NCBI RefSeq assembly: GCF_900215215.1 | Contig: NZ_OBDR01000002.1 | Location: forward strand, 62,001 to 126,000 | Direction of reading: 5' to 3' | DNA from: Methanohalophilus euhalobius | GTDB taxonomy: Archaea > Halobacteriota > Methanosarcinia > Methanosarcinales > Methanosarcinaceae | Length of the DNA stretch: 64,000 nt | Part shown: positions 1 to 7,507 of the stretch, piece after piece | Layout: every line of letters begins with the position of its first letter | Numbering within the stretch: the first letter of the stretch is position 1 | Program-made: the position numbers and the translations under genes | Notes under the pieces: model-generated | Databases searched by the model: none | What the model saw: only the letters and a program-made list of their open reading frames with translations | Told to the model about the DNA's origin: nothing

Positions 1-189
1 CAGATCTTCCCATACAACCTGAAGAGCACAGCAACCAATCACTTCACCATTTTCCTCATAAACATAAAAATTCCTTATGTTTTCATATAGTTCCCCCACA
101 GAGCGGGGTAACATAATCTCTTTTTTCGCATAGCTGTTTATGAGGTCTTTCATGGGAGTTACATCCTCAATTACAGCCTTACGAATTAT
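1..189 (-). CDS. GNAT N-acetyltransferase, ArgA-like (N-terminal part, runs off window)
   Basis: The reverse strand reads IRKAVIEDVTPMKDLI, then MLPRSVGELYEN and VIGCCALQVVWEDL up to the window edge. This is the N-terminal half of a single-domain GNAT acetyltransferase of the type annotated in methanogens as N-acetylglutamate synthase-like, which would transfer acetyl from acetyl-CoA in arginine synthesis. The acetyl-CoA-binding motif lies beyond the window. The start is unclear: as I recall, homologs begin Met-Ile-Arg-Lys-Ala, but here the codon at 187-189 is ATA, not ATG. A good GGAGGAA ribosome site lies further upstream at 217-223 with no ATG, GTG or TTG in frame after it. A TTG at 253-255 is in frame but has no ribosome site. 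The family call is firm; the exact start is not. Confidence 0.7.
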   Translation of the reverse strand, partial: MIRKAVIEDVTPMKDLINSYAKKEIMLPRSVGELYENIRNFYVYEENGEVIGCCALQVVWEDL

Positions 190-291
190 ACCCGGTAACT
201 GCTTATGGATATTAGATTCCTCCGAAATAATAGCATGAATGGTACGAATGAACAAAAGATAAATAAAAATATCGAGTCAAAATTGTAATAA

Positions 292-319
292 CCCTGTCTG
301 GAAGTTGCAGGTGACAGGG
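292..319 (-). terminator. Hairpin downstream of the DUF1699 gene
   Basis: CCCTGTC at 292-298 and GACAGGG at 313-319 form a perfect 7-bp stem with a 14-nt loop. On the reverse strand it lies just past the DUF1699 stop and is followed by a T-rich stretch, as expected for a terminator or 3' end stabiliser. It also sits in front of the acetyltransferase gene. Confidence 0.45.
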
Positions 320-364
320 CTAAAGAATATAAAAATTGCAAATAATACTTATAAAAAACTATAA

Positions 365-640
365 TCACTCTTCAGAATCGATTTCCTTATACATTGAGAT
401 ACCAGTACTTTTCAGGTCACCTTCAAGTAACTCAACATCTTCCATTTCAAGGAATTTAATTGCCACATCTGACAGAGTTTTCCTGTAGGATGAAGGCAAT
501 TGCAGAGCCCTTAAACCCTTGCATCTGGTGATAATCTGCATAATATCCGTATTGCTCGGCCTGAAAGAAAGATGTACAACTTCTTCATCTTCTTTAAGAG
601 TTTCAATCTCATATTTGGAATTCAACATCCTTATTCTCAT
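365..640 (-). CDS. DUF1699 family protein
   Basis: A 91-residue protein beginning MRIRMLNSKYEIE. It contains the block VVHLSFRPSNTDIM, then LRALQLPSSYRKTLSD and VELLEGD, which I recognise as the signature of DUF1699, a small, strongly conserved family of Methanosarcinales with no known function. No membrane segment or metal motif is visible. The reading frame extends 27 codons further upstream, but AGAGGTG sits just ahead of the ATG at 638-640, so that start is preferred. The gene stands alone between a hairpin and tRNA-Arg on the same strand. Confidence 0.8.
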   Translation of the reverse strand: MRIRMLNSKYEIETLKEDEEVVHLSFRPSNTDIMQIITRCKGLRALQLPSSYRKTLSDVAIKFLEMEDVELLEGDLKSTGISMYKEIDSEE

Positions 641-810
641 CAACTCACCTCTATGAATTAATCGATATTGCGCAAATACATATAGTATTCTTTGTATAAC
701 AATATATAATTCGTACTTCATAGTATTTAATTACAATAGAGAATAGAAGAATTTACAAACTTAGGTATAAAAAGAAATACAATATAATAAATTACATAAT
801 AAGAGAATGG

Positions 811-885
811 CGGGCGTGAAGGGAGTTGAACCCCTGACTTACAGCTTAGGAGGCTGCCGCCATATCCTGGCTAGGCCACACGCCC
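811..885 (-). tRNA. tRNA-Arg (anticodon CCT)
   Basis: Read on the reverse strand, GGGCGTG pairs with CACGCCC as the acceptor stem, with discriminator G. The anticodon arm has a 5-bp stem and loop CTCCTAA, giving anticodon CCT, and the T loop is TTCAACT. The gene is 75 nt, has no intron and does not encode CCA. It reads AGG codons. Confidence 0.92.
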
Positions 886-916
886 GCTTCCGACACATGC
901 TGAATGTAAAAACAAT

Positions 917-928
917 CATTTATACTTA
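917..928 (-). promoter_or_regulatory. TATA box for tRNA-Arg(CCT)
   Basis: On the reverse strand the sequence AAGTATAAAT lies about 32-42 bases upstream of the tRNA 5' end. It matches the archaeal TATA element in sequence and distance. Confidence 0.5.
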
Positions 929-957
929 TTGGTAAAACTGAATCCCAGAAAATTCTT

Positions 958-1350
958 TCAGTCAAATTTGATGGAATACGGTTTAATGTCAAGTACAGGA
1001 GTGCCATCTATGGCATCCAGGCCTTCCACTTCCAGGGTTAATCCGTCGACTGAAAGAAGGTTTACCGTTGTTATCCCTATACTATTTGGCCTATGGGGAC
1101 TGCGGGTGGCAAATACCCCCACCAATTTACCATCGGTTCGACGCTTTTGCTTTAATTTATAGCCTTGACTTTTGTCAAACTGAAACAATATCTGGATTTT
1201 CTTAAATTCATCAACTCCATCCAGGGCTTCTGCAAAATCAGGATAGATTTCAATAAAGGAAATTGATGAATACATTTTTTCATCAAATACAGGTTCCTTA
1301 AAGGTACTTTTCACATAACCAACAGATTCCGGAAAACATATGTTTTTCAT
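958..1350 (-). CDS. trmO: tRNA (N6-threonylcarbamoyladenosine(37)-N6)-methyltransferase TrmO
   Basis: A 130-residue protein of the TrmO/YaeB (UPF0066) family, which methylates N6-threonylcarbamoyladenosine at position 37 of some tRNAs using S-adenosylmethionine. The signature RSPHRPNSIG spans residues 83-92 and DGTPVLDIKPY spans 115-125; both are characteristic of the family's small beta-barrel active site. The length equals the single-domain form; the C-terminal extension of bacterial TrmO is absent, as is usual in archaea. It is transcribed away from the upstream radical SAM gene. Confidence 0.9.
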   Translation of the reverse strand: MKNICFPESVGYVKSTFKEPVFDEKMYSSISFIEIYPDFAEALDGVDEFKKIQILFQFDKSQGYKLKQKRRTDGKLVGVFATRSPHRPNSIGITTVNLLSVDGLTLEVEGLDAIDGTPVLDIKPYSIKFD

Positions 1351-1426
1351 GTCTCAATCATACCTGCTATCAAATAAAAATATAACGGAAACATTTTTGA
1401 GATTTACCTGCAGGATTTATGGCTGC

Positions 1427-1608
1427 TTAATCCATCAACAAAAGAGCCTTATTTGGACAATGAGAAACACATTGCTCACAAGCATTACACTTTTGTATGT
1501 CTATTTGAACGCATCCGGAACTATAAAATTTGCATTCTCAATGCAAATAGATATACATTTTCTACAGCCTTTGCAGCCGAATACGGCTACATGTGACCCA
1601 GGTACCAT
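1427..1608 (-). pseudogene. Frameshifted two-cluster ferredoxin
   Basis: Starting at the ATG at 1606-1608 the reverse strand encodes MVPGSHVAVFGCKGCRKC, then ISICIENANFIVP, and hits a TAG soon after. Continuing in another frame from about 1510, it encodes CVQIDIQKCNACEQCVSHC and PNKALLLMD with a TAA stop. Together these make a complete 2x[4Fe-4S] ferredoxin with two CxxCxxCxxxC motifs, interrupted by one missing base between the clusters. The open segment is 182 nt, not a multiple of three. It may be a real frameshift or a sequence error. No clear ribosome site is visible. Confidence 0.75.
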
Positions 1609-1685
1609 GAAATGATGACTGATTTCATATTAGTTAATCGATGGGTAAAGAAAAAGTTATATACTTATATATTCATGCAAAAGCA

Positions 1686-2732
1686 ATGGCAAATATCCAG
1701 CAAGCAGAAGCAGGCTCTTTTTACAGTTATCTTTCAACCGGTTGCAAAATGTGCCGCGATGGTGCAAAAATGGTATTGTACATAACCGGTCGTTGCGGTA
1801 AGAATTGTTTCTATTGTCCGCTATCAGAAGAGAGAAAAGGCGATGCCGCATATGCCAATGAAAGGAAAGTGCAATGCGATGATGAAGTAATAGAAGAAAG
1901 CATGCGTATGCAGGCCCTGGGAACAGGAATTACGGGTGGTGAACCACTCCTTGAAATGGGAAAGGTCCTGCATTACATCCATCTACTGAAAAGCACATTC
2001 GGACAAAAGTACCATATTCATCTCTATACTGCCTTACCCGTAGATGAAAAAGCAATTAATAATCTTGTTGAAGCAGGACTGGACGAGATACGTTTTCACC
2101 CTCCTCTGCAGGAATGGGAGAATATTAAAAAAAGTAAATTTAAGACGGCAATTCTCAATTGTAAACAAGCAGAGCTGGAAACAGGAATCGAAGTGCCTGC
2201 CATAGAAGGTATTGGAAAGTTTGCTGATTTGTGTGATAACGTTGATTGTTACATCAATTTCAATGAACTGGAATTTACAGATACAAATTACAGGGAATTG
2301 CATCGCAGAGGGTACCGGTTAAAGGATGATATATCAAATGCGGTAGCAGGTTCACGAGATAGTGCATTAAAAGTCATAAAACTTTTTAGAAGGGGGCATT
2401 TCTGCTCATCTGCATATAAAGACGCTATACAGTTAAGGAAACGTCTTATTAGGATTGCAGAAAATACCTCTCGCTCATTTGACGAAATAACCGATGATGG
2501 AACAATCATATTTGGAATAATACATACCAAAAATACTGCTAAAATACTTGAGCAATTGCAGGAATTTGAAGTTCCTGAAGAAATGTATGAAATAAAGGAA
2601 AATATAATTGAGATCGCATCCTGGATACTTGAAGATATTGCAGATGATATCCGCGACATTAGTGATAAAATTGAAATTATTGAAAGATACCCTACCTCAG
2701 ATGGCCTGATTGTGGAAAGCATGCCTGTTTAA
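1686..2732 (+). CDS. Radical SAM protein, methanogen family of unknown substrate
   Basis: The motif CGKNCFYC (Cys37, Cys41, Cys44) is the CxxxCxxC site that binds the [4Fe-4S] cluster used with S-adenosylmethionine. GTGITGGEPLLE follows, as in other radical SAM TIM barrels. Two more cysteines before the motif (GCKMC) may bind a metal. The C-terminal third (ITDDGTIIFGIIHTKNTAKI onward) is an accessory region without a motif I recognise. The frame is open back to ATG 1641, but a TATA-like element at 1655-1672 lies inside that stretch, so the internal ATG at 1686 is preferred, not proven. It runs divergently from the broken ferredoxin. The substrate cannot be deduced. Confidence 0.75.
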   Translation: MANIQQAEAGSFYSYLSTGCKMCRDGAKMVLYITGRCGKNCFYCPLSEERKGDAAYANERKVQCDDEVIEESMRMQALGTGITGGEPLLEMGKVLHYIHLLKSTFGQKYHIHLYTALPVDEKAINNLVEAGLDEIRFHPPLQEWENIKKSKFKTAILNCKQAELETGIEVPAIEGIGKFADLCDNVDCYINFNELEFTDTNYRELHRRGYRLKDDISNAVAGSRDSALKVIKLFRRGHFCSSAYKDAIQLRKRLIRIAENTSRSFDEITDDGTIIFGIIHTKNTAKILEQLQEFEVPEEMYEIKENIIEIASWILEDIADDIRDISDKIEIIERYPTSDGLIVESMPV

Positions 2733-2897
2733 AGTGCAAAAATACCCTTGAACTTAAAATAAAACAATATGTTTTTATGTTAAAATGAATAATAAGGGGC
2801 AGTTCAAACCTTAAAAGGCAGGCAAACAGGTATCCCGCATCAGAAAAATAAAAGGTCTTGAGATTGTTTCTTTTCAGGGATACATATTACAAGTTAG

Positions 2898-2911
2898 CAT
2901 AAATATATATG
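2898..2911 (+). promoter_or_regulatory. TATA box for the DUF2551-uppS pair
   Basis: The sequence AAATATATAT about 33 bases before the GTG start matches an archaeal TATA element. It lies in the 200-base gap after the radical SAM gene, which shows no other feature. Confidence 0.45.
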
Positions 2912-2942
2912 CAAAAATAACATAGTTTAGATAGAGGTGTTC

Positions 2943-3248
2943 GTGCTGGAAACCATTGAAAACCGGGTAAGATCAAGGCTGATAAAATATCTTGGCCGGG
3001 ATGAAACAGGGATACGCAAAGTGGTGCTTAAACTGTTCCTTGACGGCGGGAAATATACCACCAATGATATCTATAAATACCTTCATGAAAAGAATTTTGA
3101 TATCAGTTACAGGGGAGTTTCAGCTATGGTTGGGCTCATGAACACACGCCTGGGAATCCTGAGTATTGATGTAACCGGCGACCACAATATCTATTTATTA
3201 AAAAATGATTACAGGGGTATTGTACGTTCAGTACTTGACAATTATTAA
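2943..3248 (+). CDS. DUF2551 family protein, winged-helix-like
   Basis: A 101-residue protein with LETIENRVRSRLIKYLGRDE, then VLKLFLDGGKYTTNDIYKYL and YRGVSAMVGLMNTRLGIL. I recognise it as DUF2551, a family of methanogenic archaea. The pattern of helix, turn, helix and a C-terminal strand pair suggests a winged helix, so a DNA-binding role is possible but not shown. AGAGGTG at 2933-2939 favours the GTG at 2943 over the GTG at 2937, which lies inside that ribosome site. It precedes uppS by about 20 bases and is probably cotranscribed with it. Confidence 0.7.
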   Translation: MLETIENRVRSRLIKYLGRDETGIRKVVLKLFLDGGKYTTNDIYKYLHEKNFDISYRGVSAMVGLMNTRLGILSIDVTGDHNIYLLKNDYRGIVRSVLDNY

Positions 3249-3268
3249 CATCACCTGTAGCTCTGATA

Positions 3269-4159
3269 ATGATGTGGCGGATATTACCTGAAATGTTGTA
3301 TAAAGGATATGAATTTTTTCTGGAAAAAAATATCCGTAATTCTAAATTACCGCAGCATATAGCTATTATAATGGATGGAAACCGCAGATATGCCAAAAAA
3401 CTTGGTAAATTCACCTCATACGGCCATGCCCGGGGAGCCGATATTACTGAAAAAGTCATTGAATGGTCCTATGAAAGCGGCATCAAGGAATTGACAATAT
3501 ATGCTTTTTCTACTGAGAATTTCAACAGGAAAAAAGATGAGAAGAAAAGTATACTAAAACTTATAGGAACCAGACTTGAAGAGATGTGTGTTGATGAAAG
3601 GACACATAAAAGACGCCTAAAAGTACGTGTAATTGGAGACAGAACCCTTTTGCCAGGGGACCTCTTGCAGAGTATTGATAAAGTCGAGATGGCAACAAAG
3701 GACTACGACAGGCTAAAACTTAACATTGCAATTGCTTATGGCGGAAGACAGGATATCATACAGGCCATACGTGAAGTTGCCAGGAAGATAAAAACAGGGA
3801 ATATCAAAACGGGTGAAATAACTGAAAAAACCATATCCAGACACCTATATCCGGAAGAAAATTCAGCCGTATCAAATGTTGATCTCATAATTCGCACAGG
3901 GGGAAATGAAAGGGTTTCGAATTTCCTCCCCTGGCAAGCATGTGGAAATGAATGTGCAGCCTATTTCTGCGCCCCATACTGGCCGGAATTCAGGAAAATT
4001 GATTTCCTTCGATCCATCCGTACATACCAGCAGAGACAGGAAGAGAGAAGCAGAACACTTTCCAACAGGACAATGCATTTTATCCATAATATAGAGAGAA
4101 AACTGGATGTAAGAGATGTTGATGCTCAACCAAATAAATTACCTGAAAAAAATAGCTAA
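3269..4159 (+). CDS. uppS: Polyprenyl diphosphate synthase, UppS/cis-prenyltransferase family
   Basis: A 296-residue cis-prenyltransferase that condenses isopentenyl diphosphate onto an allylic primer to make the long lipid carrier for glycosylation. IAIIMDGNRRYAKKLG near residue 36 carries the catalytic Asp of the pyrophosphate site. YAFSTENFNR follows, and RTGGNERVSNFLPWQ near residue 210 is the conserved substrate-binding block. PEFRKIDFLRSIRTYQQRQ is the family's C-terminal motif. The length is in the usual archaeal range. Two adjacent ATGs at 3269 and 3272 lack a clear ribosome site, so the start is approximate. Confidence 0.92.
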   Translation: MMWRILPEMLYKGYEFFLEKNIRNSKLPQHIAIIMDGNRRYAKKLGKFTSYGHARGADITEKVIEWSYESGIKELTIYAFSTENFNRKKDEKKSILKLIGTRLEEMCVDERTHKRRLKVRVIGDRTLLPGDLLQSIDKVEMATKDYDRLKLNIAIAYGGRQDIIQAIREVARKIKTGNIKTGEITEKTISRHLYPEENSAVSNVDLIIRTGGNERVSNFLPWQACGNECAAYFCAPYWPEFRKIDFLRSIRTYQQRQEERSRTLSNRTMHFIHNIERKLDVRDVDAQPNKLPEKNS

Positions 4160-4170
4160 AATTCATAAAA

Positions 4171-4217
4171 GGCCGGTATCATCAGAAACCATGACGGGAG
4201 GGTGATGAAAGCCGGCC
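4171..4217. terminator. Hairpin between the convergent uppS and small-ORF genes
   Basis: GGCCGG at 4171-4176 pairs with CCGGCC at 4212-4217, and CATCA at 4180-4184 pairs with TGATG at 4203-4207, giving a two-part stem. T-rich tails follow on both strands (CTTTTTATTG forward). It lies between convergent genes and could end both transcripts. Confidence 0.6.
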
Positions 4218-4230
4218 AGCCTTTTTATTG

Positions 4231-4305
4231 TTAATTGTTCCTAAAGTGGTCCAGTTTTTCATAGCGTTTGGTTCTCTCGATAAGTCCTTTGAAGAATTCA
4301 TCCAT
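4231..4305 (-). CDS. Small protein of 24 residues, function unknown
   Basis: The reverse strand contains GAGGTGATAAGT followed by ATG and 24 codons: MDEFFKGLIERTKRYEK then LDHFRNN and TAA. The ribosome site and its spacing are as good as those of the highly expressed genes here. The peptide is charged and amphipathic and would form one helix; there is no membrane segment or cysteine. A strong hairpin lies immediately downstream. I do not recognise a family. The gene fills what otherwise would be an empty 300-base gap. Coding is inferred from the ribosome site and context only. Confidence 0.5.
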   Translation of the reverse strand: MDEFFKGLIERTKRYEKLDHFRNN

Positions 4306-4462
4306 ACTTATCACCTCAATAAGAAATAAGAATATAAGCTATTTTAAGGACCTCCAAGCAAGGTGAAAGTAATATAAATGACTCAAAAACAGCCACTTTT
4401 TAGACAATATTTATTTATTCTTCCAGATAGGTTATGAAAATACCTGGCGTAAGGAGTTGAAA

Positions 4463-5476
4463 ATGAAGCCCGCTGAAATTTATGGGAATGTATTTTACAA
4501 TGAGGATTGCATTACAGGAGCTGCAACTCATATCCCCGATGGATCGGTAGATCTGATAATTACCGATCCTCCATATGGGATAAAAGGGGACAAATTACAC
4601 CAGCATTACAATAGGAATGAAAAATTTGTAATTGATGGATATGTAGAAATCCCGGAAGATAAATATGCAGATTTCAGTCTGACCTGGATTAAAGAAGCAG
4701 AAAGAATTCTAAAACCGGGTGGCTCCATCTACATTGTCTCCGGATACACAAATCTCTATCATATCCTCCATGCTCTGTACCAGACAAATCTGGAGGAGAT
4801 CAATCACATAATATGGAAATACAATTTTGGTGTTTACACAAAAACAAAATACGTATCCTCCCATTATCATATTTTATACTACCAAAAACCCGGCAAAAGG
4901 CGCACCTTTAATCTGGAATCAAGATACGGAACCTGTGAAAAAACAGAAGATGGGAGGTCACTGAATTACAGGGACAGGGAAGATGTCTGGATAATTAACA
5001 GGGAGTACAAACCCGGCAAAATTAAAAATAAGAATGAATTGCCCTATAAACTCCTGAAGAAAATTATACAATACAGTAGCAATGAAGGCGACCTTGTTTG
5101 TGACATGTTCCTGGGCGGATTTTCAACTGCAACCGTTGCAATTGGCCTGAATAGGCGTTGTACTGGCTTTGAAATATCCGAAACGATGTTTAGAGCAAAA
5201 ACCCGGGAAATTGGACAAAGCAGTGTCATTAAACCTGGATTTATGATCCCGGAATTACGCAAACCTATCATCAAGAATCTGGAAAACCAGGGAAACTCCT
5301 GGACTTCACATGAGGAAGACTACCTATTTACAAGATACAGGGAATTGCGCCAAAGTGGACAAAACAAAAAAGATATTATAGAGATAATTGGCGAAGAATT
5401 GGGCAGAGGTAGATGGAGTATCGAGAAAGCAATTAAGAAAATGGAAAAAAAAGATGAAAACAGACATCCACAATAA
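4463..5476 (+). CDS. Beta-type DNA methyltransferase with C-terminal SANT/Myb-like segment
   Basis: A 337-residue amino-methyltransferase (N6-adenine or N4-cytosine). The catalytic motif DPPY is at residues 35-38 and the S-adenosylmethionine-binding DMFLGGFSTATVAI begins at residue 214; this order (motif IV before motif I) defines the beta class. The last 55 residues, WTSHEEDYLFTRYRELRQS onward, resemble a Myb/SANT helix bundle, unusual as a methyltransferase tail and possibly a DNA-recognition module. AAGGAG lies 7 bases before the ATG at 4463; an upstream in-frame TTG at 4457 is less likely. No restriction endonuclease is recognisable beside it, so it may be a solitary methylase. The gene faces the DHH-like gene. 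Confidence 0.88.
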   Translation: MKPAEIYGNVFYNEDCITGAATHIPDGSVDLIITDPPYGIKGDKLHQHYNRNEKFVIDGYVEIPEDKYADFSLTWIKEAERILKPGGSIYIVSGYTNLYHILHALYQTNLEEINHIIWKYNFGVYTKTKYVSSHYHILYYQKPGKRRTFNLESRYGTCEKTEDGRSLNYRDREDVWIINREYKPGKIKNKNELPYKLLKKIIQYSSNEGDLVCDMFLGGFSTATVAIGLNRRCTGFEISETMFRAKTREIGQSSVIKPGFMIPELRKPIIKNLENQGNSWTSHEEDYLFTRYRELRQSGQNKKDIIEIIGEELGRGRWSIEKAIKKMEKKDENRHPQ

Positions 5477-5499
5477 AACCAATCTGGACTTAACCCGGA

Positions 5500-6471
5500 T
5501 CACAATTTAATTCCTGTTGTATAATTAATTGATTTTGACGTAGGAAATACAAAAGAAAACACATTATTTTTTAGCAGAAAAGAATCCAGATTAGTACTAT
5601 CTTTAAAAATATCGCTTAGAACAATACTCCTGCGAACACCTTTTATTTCGATAAATTTATGCGGGAATGTAGGGGCATGCCAACCTGTAATATGTTCTAT
5701 CAGTTCAAGCATCGCAAGAATACAGGCTCTTTCTTTTTCAGTAGATGTCCACTGGCATTGATAACCGGAAAGACCCAGATGATAAGACCTAACCTGACCC
5801 CTTGAGACATTCAACCCGGTTCCCTTAAGGAGAGGAAACAGCCAGTCGGATAATAAATATTCAAACTTATACGTATCAATTAATTCGAAAGAATCCAGAA
5901 ATGCCGGTGAACTGAAAAAATTCATCACCCATTCATGAACATTCGACCTGAATCTGTGACGCTGTCCATTTACATAAGAGGAATCCGCAAGCCATACAAG
6001 ACTTCTGGTCTTTATACCCAGACCCGCTTCTGATTCAAACAGCCAGAGAAGAAAGTGAATGGTACTTAACGGATACTTTCTCCTGTAACTTTGGAGATGG
6101 ATGCCCCTTAGAAGATTTGGATTCAGTGAACTGGAATGACCTTCAAGGCAGTCCTGACAGCTGGATCCTATTATGTGATGCCCAATGGAGAAGATACATG
6201 GATGATATATGTCCAGATCCACAGCAATATATTTTCCTTCAAGCAACTTATTATGGAAATTTTCTACAGTAGATGAAAAACTTAATGTTTCATAGTCATA
6301 GACACCAACTATGTCCCATCCAAATTTTGTTTTAAGAAAAGAGGCGCTCAGAAGGGAGTCAAGATCGTTGCCAATAATCATACCCTCAACGTTCTGCGGA
6401 TTATAGAATGGATAAAAATTTCTAACAATAGTAGAAGGGACATTGCATCCCGTATCCCTCAAAACAGACAT
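5500..6471 (-). CDS. DHH-like protein of unknown function
   Basis: A 323-residue soluble protein. Near residues 33-47 it has IIGNDLDSLLSASFL, followed by GWDIVGVYDYETL and, at 83-105, YIAVDLDIYHPCIFSIGHHI. The spacing of an Asp-rich loop, a second Asp pair and a His-His resembles the metal-binding motifs of DHH phosphoesterases, but the standard DHH triad and the DHHA1 domain are absent. The rest is rich in aromatic residues and has no motif I recognise. I recall similar NDxDSLLS proteins from mobile regions, but this is memory, not a search. It is convergent with the DNA methyltransferase, with 23 bases between them. Confidence 0.45.
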   Translation of the reverse strand: MSVLRDTGCNVPSTIVRNFYPFYNPQNVEGMIIGNDLDSLLSASFLKTKFGWDIVGVYDYETLSFSSTVENFHNKLLEGKYIAVDLDIYHPCIFSIGHHIIGSSCQDCLEGHSSSLNPNLLRGIHLQSYRRKYPLSTIHFLLWLFESEAGLGIKTRSLVWLADSSYVNGQRHRFRSNVHEWVMNFFSSPAFLDSFELIDTYKFEYLLSDWLFPLLKGTGLNVSRGQVRSYHLGLSGYQCQWTSTEKERACILAMLELIEHITGWHAPTFPHKFIEIKGVRRSIVLSDIFKDSTNLDSFLLKNNVFSFVFPTSKSINYTTGIKL

Positions 6472-6618
6472 ATAAATCTCCTTTCCATCATATAAATCAA
6501 AAACTTACGCCCATAAATAAATCAATTCTCGATTATTGAATATATAAAGTGAGTTCAAGCACTAATACTTTATCAATTTATTGCCGATTATTGGGAGTTA
6601 TGCAAAGAAAAGATGAAA

Positions 6619-7248
6619 TCAGGGTGAAAGATTACAAACTTCGGCTGGTTCGCAATAATCCATATTTGCACAAAAATCCGGTTTTAAATCCAGACCTAAC
6701 AGGAAAGTTCCCATAGAGTTGTTCGATTCAATACCCATCCTGGATTTGATATAGGAATCACTTAACCTTGAGGGTAATGCAACCATAGCTTCTGAAACAC
6801 AGGAGATATTCTCAACTTCAGGGAAAGGTTTTGCCTGAATTAACATTTCAAGTCCTAAACCCGGTGATTTGAGGGCTTTGAACCTATCATTATAAAACAC
6901 TATGTTACCCATCACACAGCAATCCTTGCATTTTTCAAGTCGTGCAAGCTCCAGAGGATCACTGATATCTTCACCCACAATTTCATCCCCGTATATGAGT
7001 TTCAGATTATTTTCTGGCCAATCATATTCCTGGTTTGTCAGGAAAGAGACAAGAATCTGTGAGCCAAGTGTTTTTTTTACCCCGGTATTATTTTTAATTC
7101 CAAGGCTGGCGGAGGATTTCTTTTCATCAGAAACCTCAAGCCCAAAAATATAATACCTGTCAGCCTGATTCAGTAAAAGAGTTTCTTCGATGCCTTTTAT
7201 TGACTTTAGTGTATTCTCTATTTTACCCCAGATATTCTTTATTGAAAT
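6619..7248 (-). CDS. Cysteine-containing hypothetical protein with no standard start codon
   Basis: The open frame reads ISIKNIWGKIENTLKSIKG at its N-terminus, continues through YYIFGLEVSDEKKSSASLG and GSQILVSFLTNQEYDWPEN, and ends CANMDYCEPAEVCNLSP. Cysteines cluster at KCKDCC and in the C-terminal CxxxxxCxxxxxC, so metal binding is possible. The amino-acid pattern is clearly coding back to about 7248, where an in-frame TAG lies a few codons upstream and no ATG, GTG or TTG is available. An AAGGGGGAT ribosome site precedes an ATT at 7246-7248, which may be the start. The first standard start, GTG at 6978, would discard 90 plausible residues. I do not recognise a family. Confidence 0.5.
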   Translation of the reverse strand: MSIKNIWGKIENTLKSIKGIEETLLLNQADRYYIFGLEVSDEKKSSASLGIKNNTGVKKTLGSQILVSFLTNQEYDWPENNLKLIYGDEIVGEDISDPLELARLEKCKDCCVMGNIVFYNDRFKALKSPGLGLEMLIQAKPFPEVENISCVSEAMVALPSRLSDSYIKSRMGIESNNSMGTFLLGLDLKPDFCANMDYCEPAEVCNLSP

Positions 7249-7504
7249 GAATAAATCCCCCTTTGACTATAGAGCGATATTTAATCAACTAATTTTGTAA
7301 TAACTCAATTCTATTTAACTATTGTGCAAAACGCAGACCTATCAAAACCACACTAAAAGATAAAGGAGGGTTTAAGTTGGCCTGCAGTAAACCCTAAACT
7401 TATCGTTAAAATAACACAGTTAAGGAGCGCCTATGTAATATTATGGGAAATAAAAATCAAGAAAGGTGAATATGCAAATGTTTTTAATGGCTTAAAAAAG
7501 TATT
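7249..7504. other. Intergenic region with an inverted repeat at 7367-7395
   Basis: No gene is evident. AGGGTTTA at 7367-7374 and TAAACCCT at 7388-7395 form a perfect 8-bp stem with a 13-nt loop. Just before it is the ribosome-site-like AAAGGAGG, and further on GAAAGGTGAAT precedes a 7-codon open frame at about 7472. These could belong to a leader or to remnants of a gene; nothing larger is open. Confidence 0.35.
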
Positions 7505-7507
7505 TGG

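Noticed and set aside
186-368. Reverse-strand 60-codon frame in front of the acetyltransferase
   Set aside because: Low-complexity hydrophobic translation covering a terminator hairpin, and no ribosome site; probably chance.
1340-1615. Forward open frame of 91 codons opposite the ferredoxin remnant
   Set aside because: The reverse strand explains the sequence with two cysteine motifs; the forward frame has no ribosome site or recognisable protein pattern.
7367-7395. Inverted repeat as a riboswitch
   Set aside because: The only downstream feature is a 7-codon frame and a tRNA on the other strand; there is no gene for it to control.
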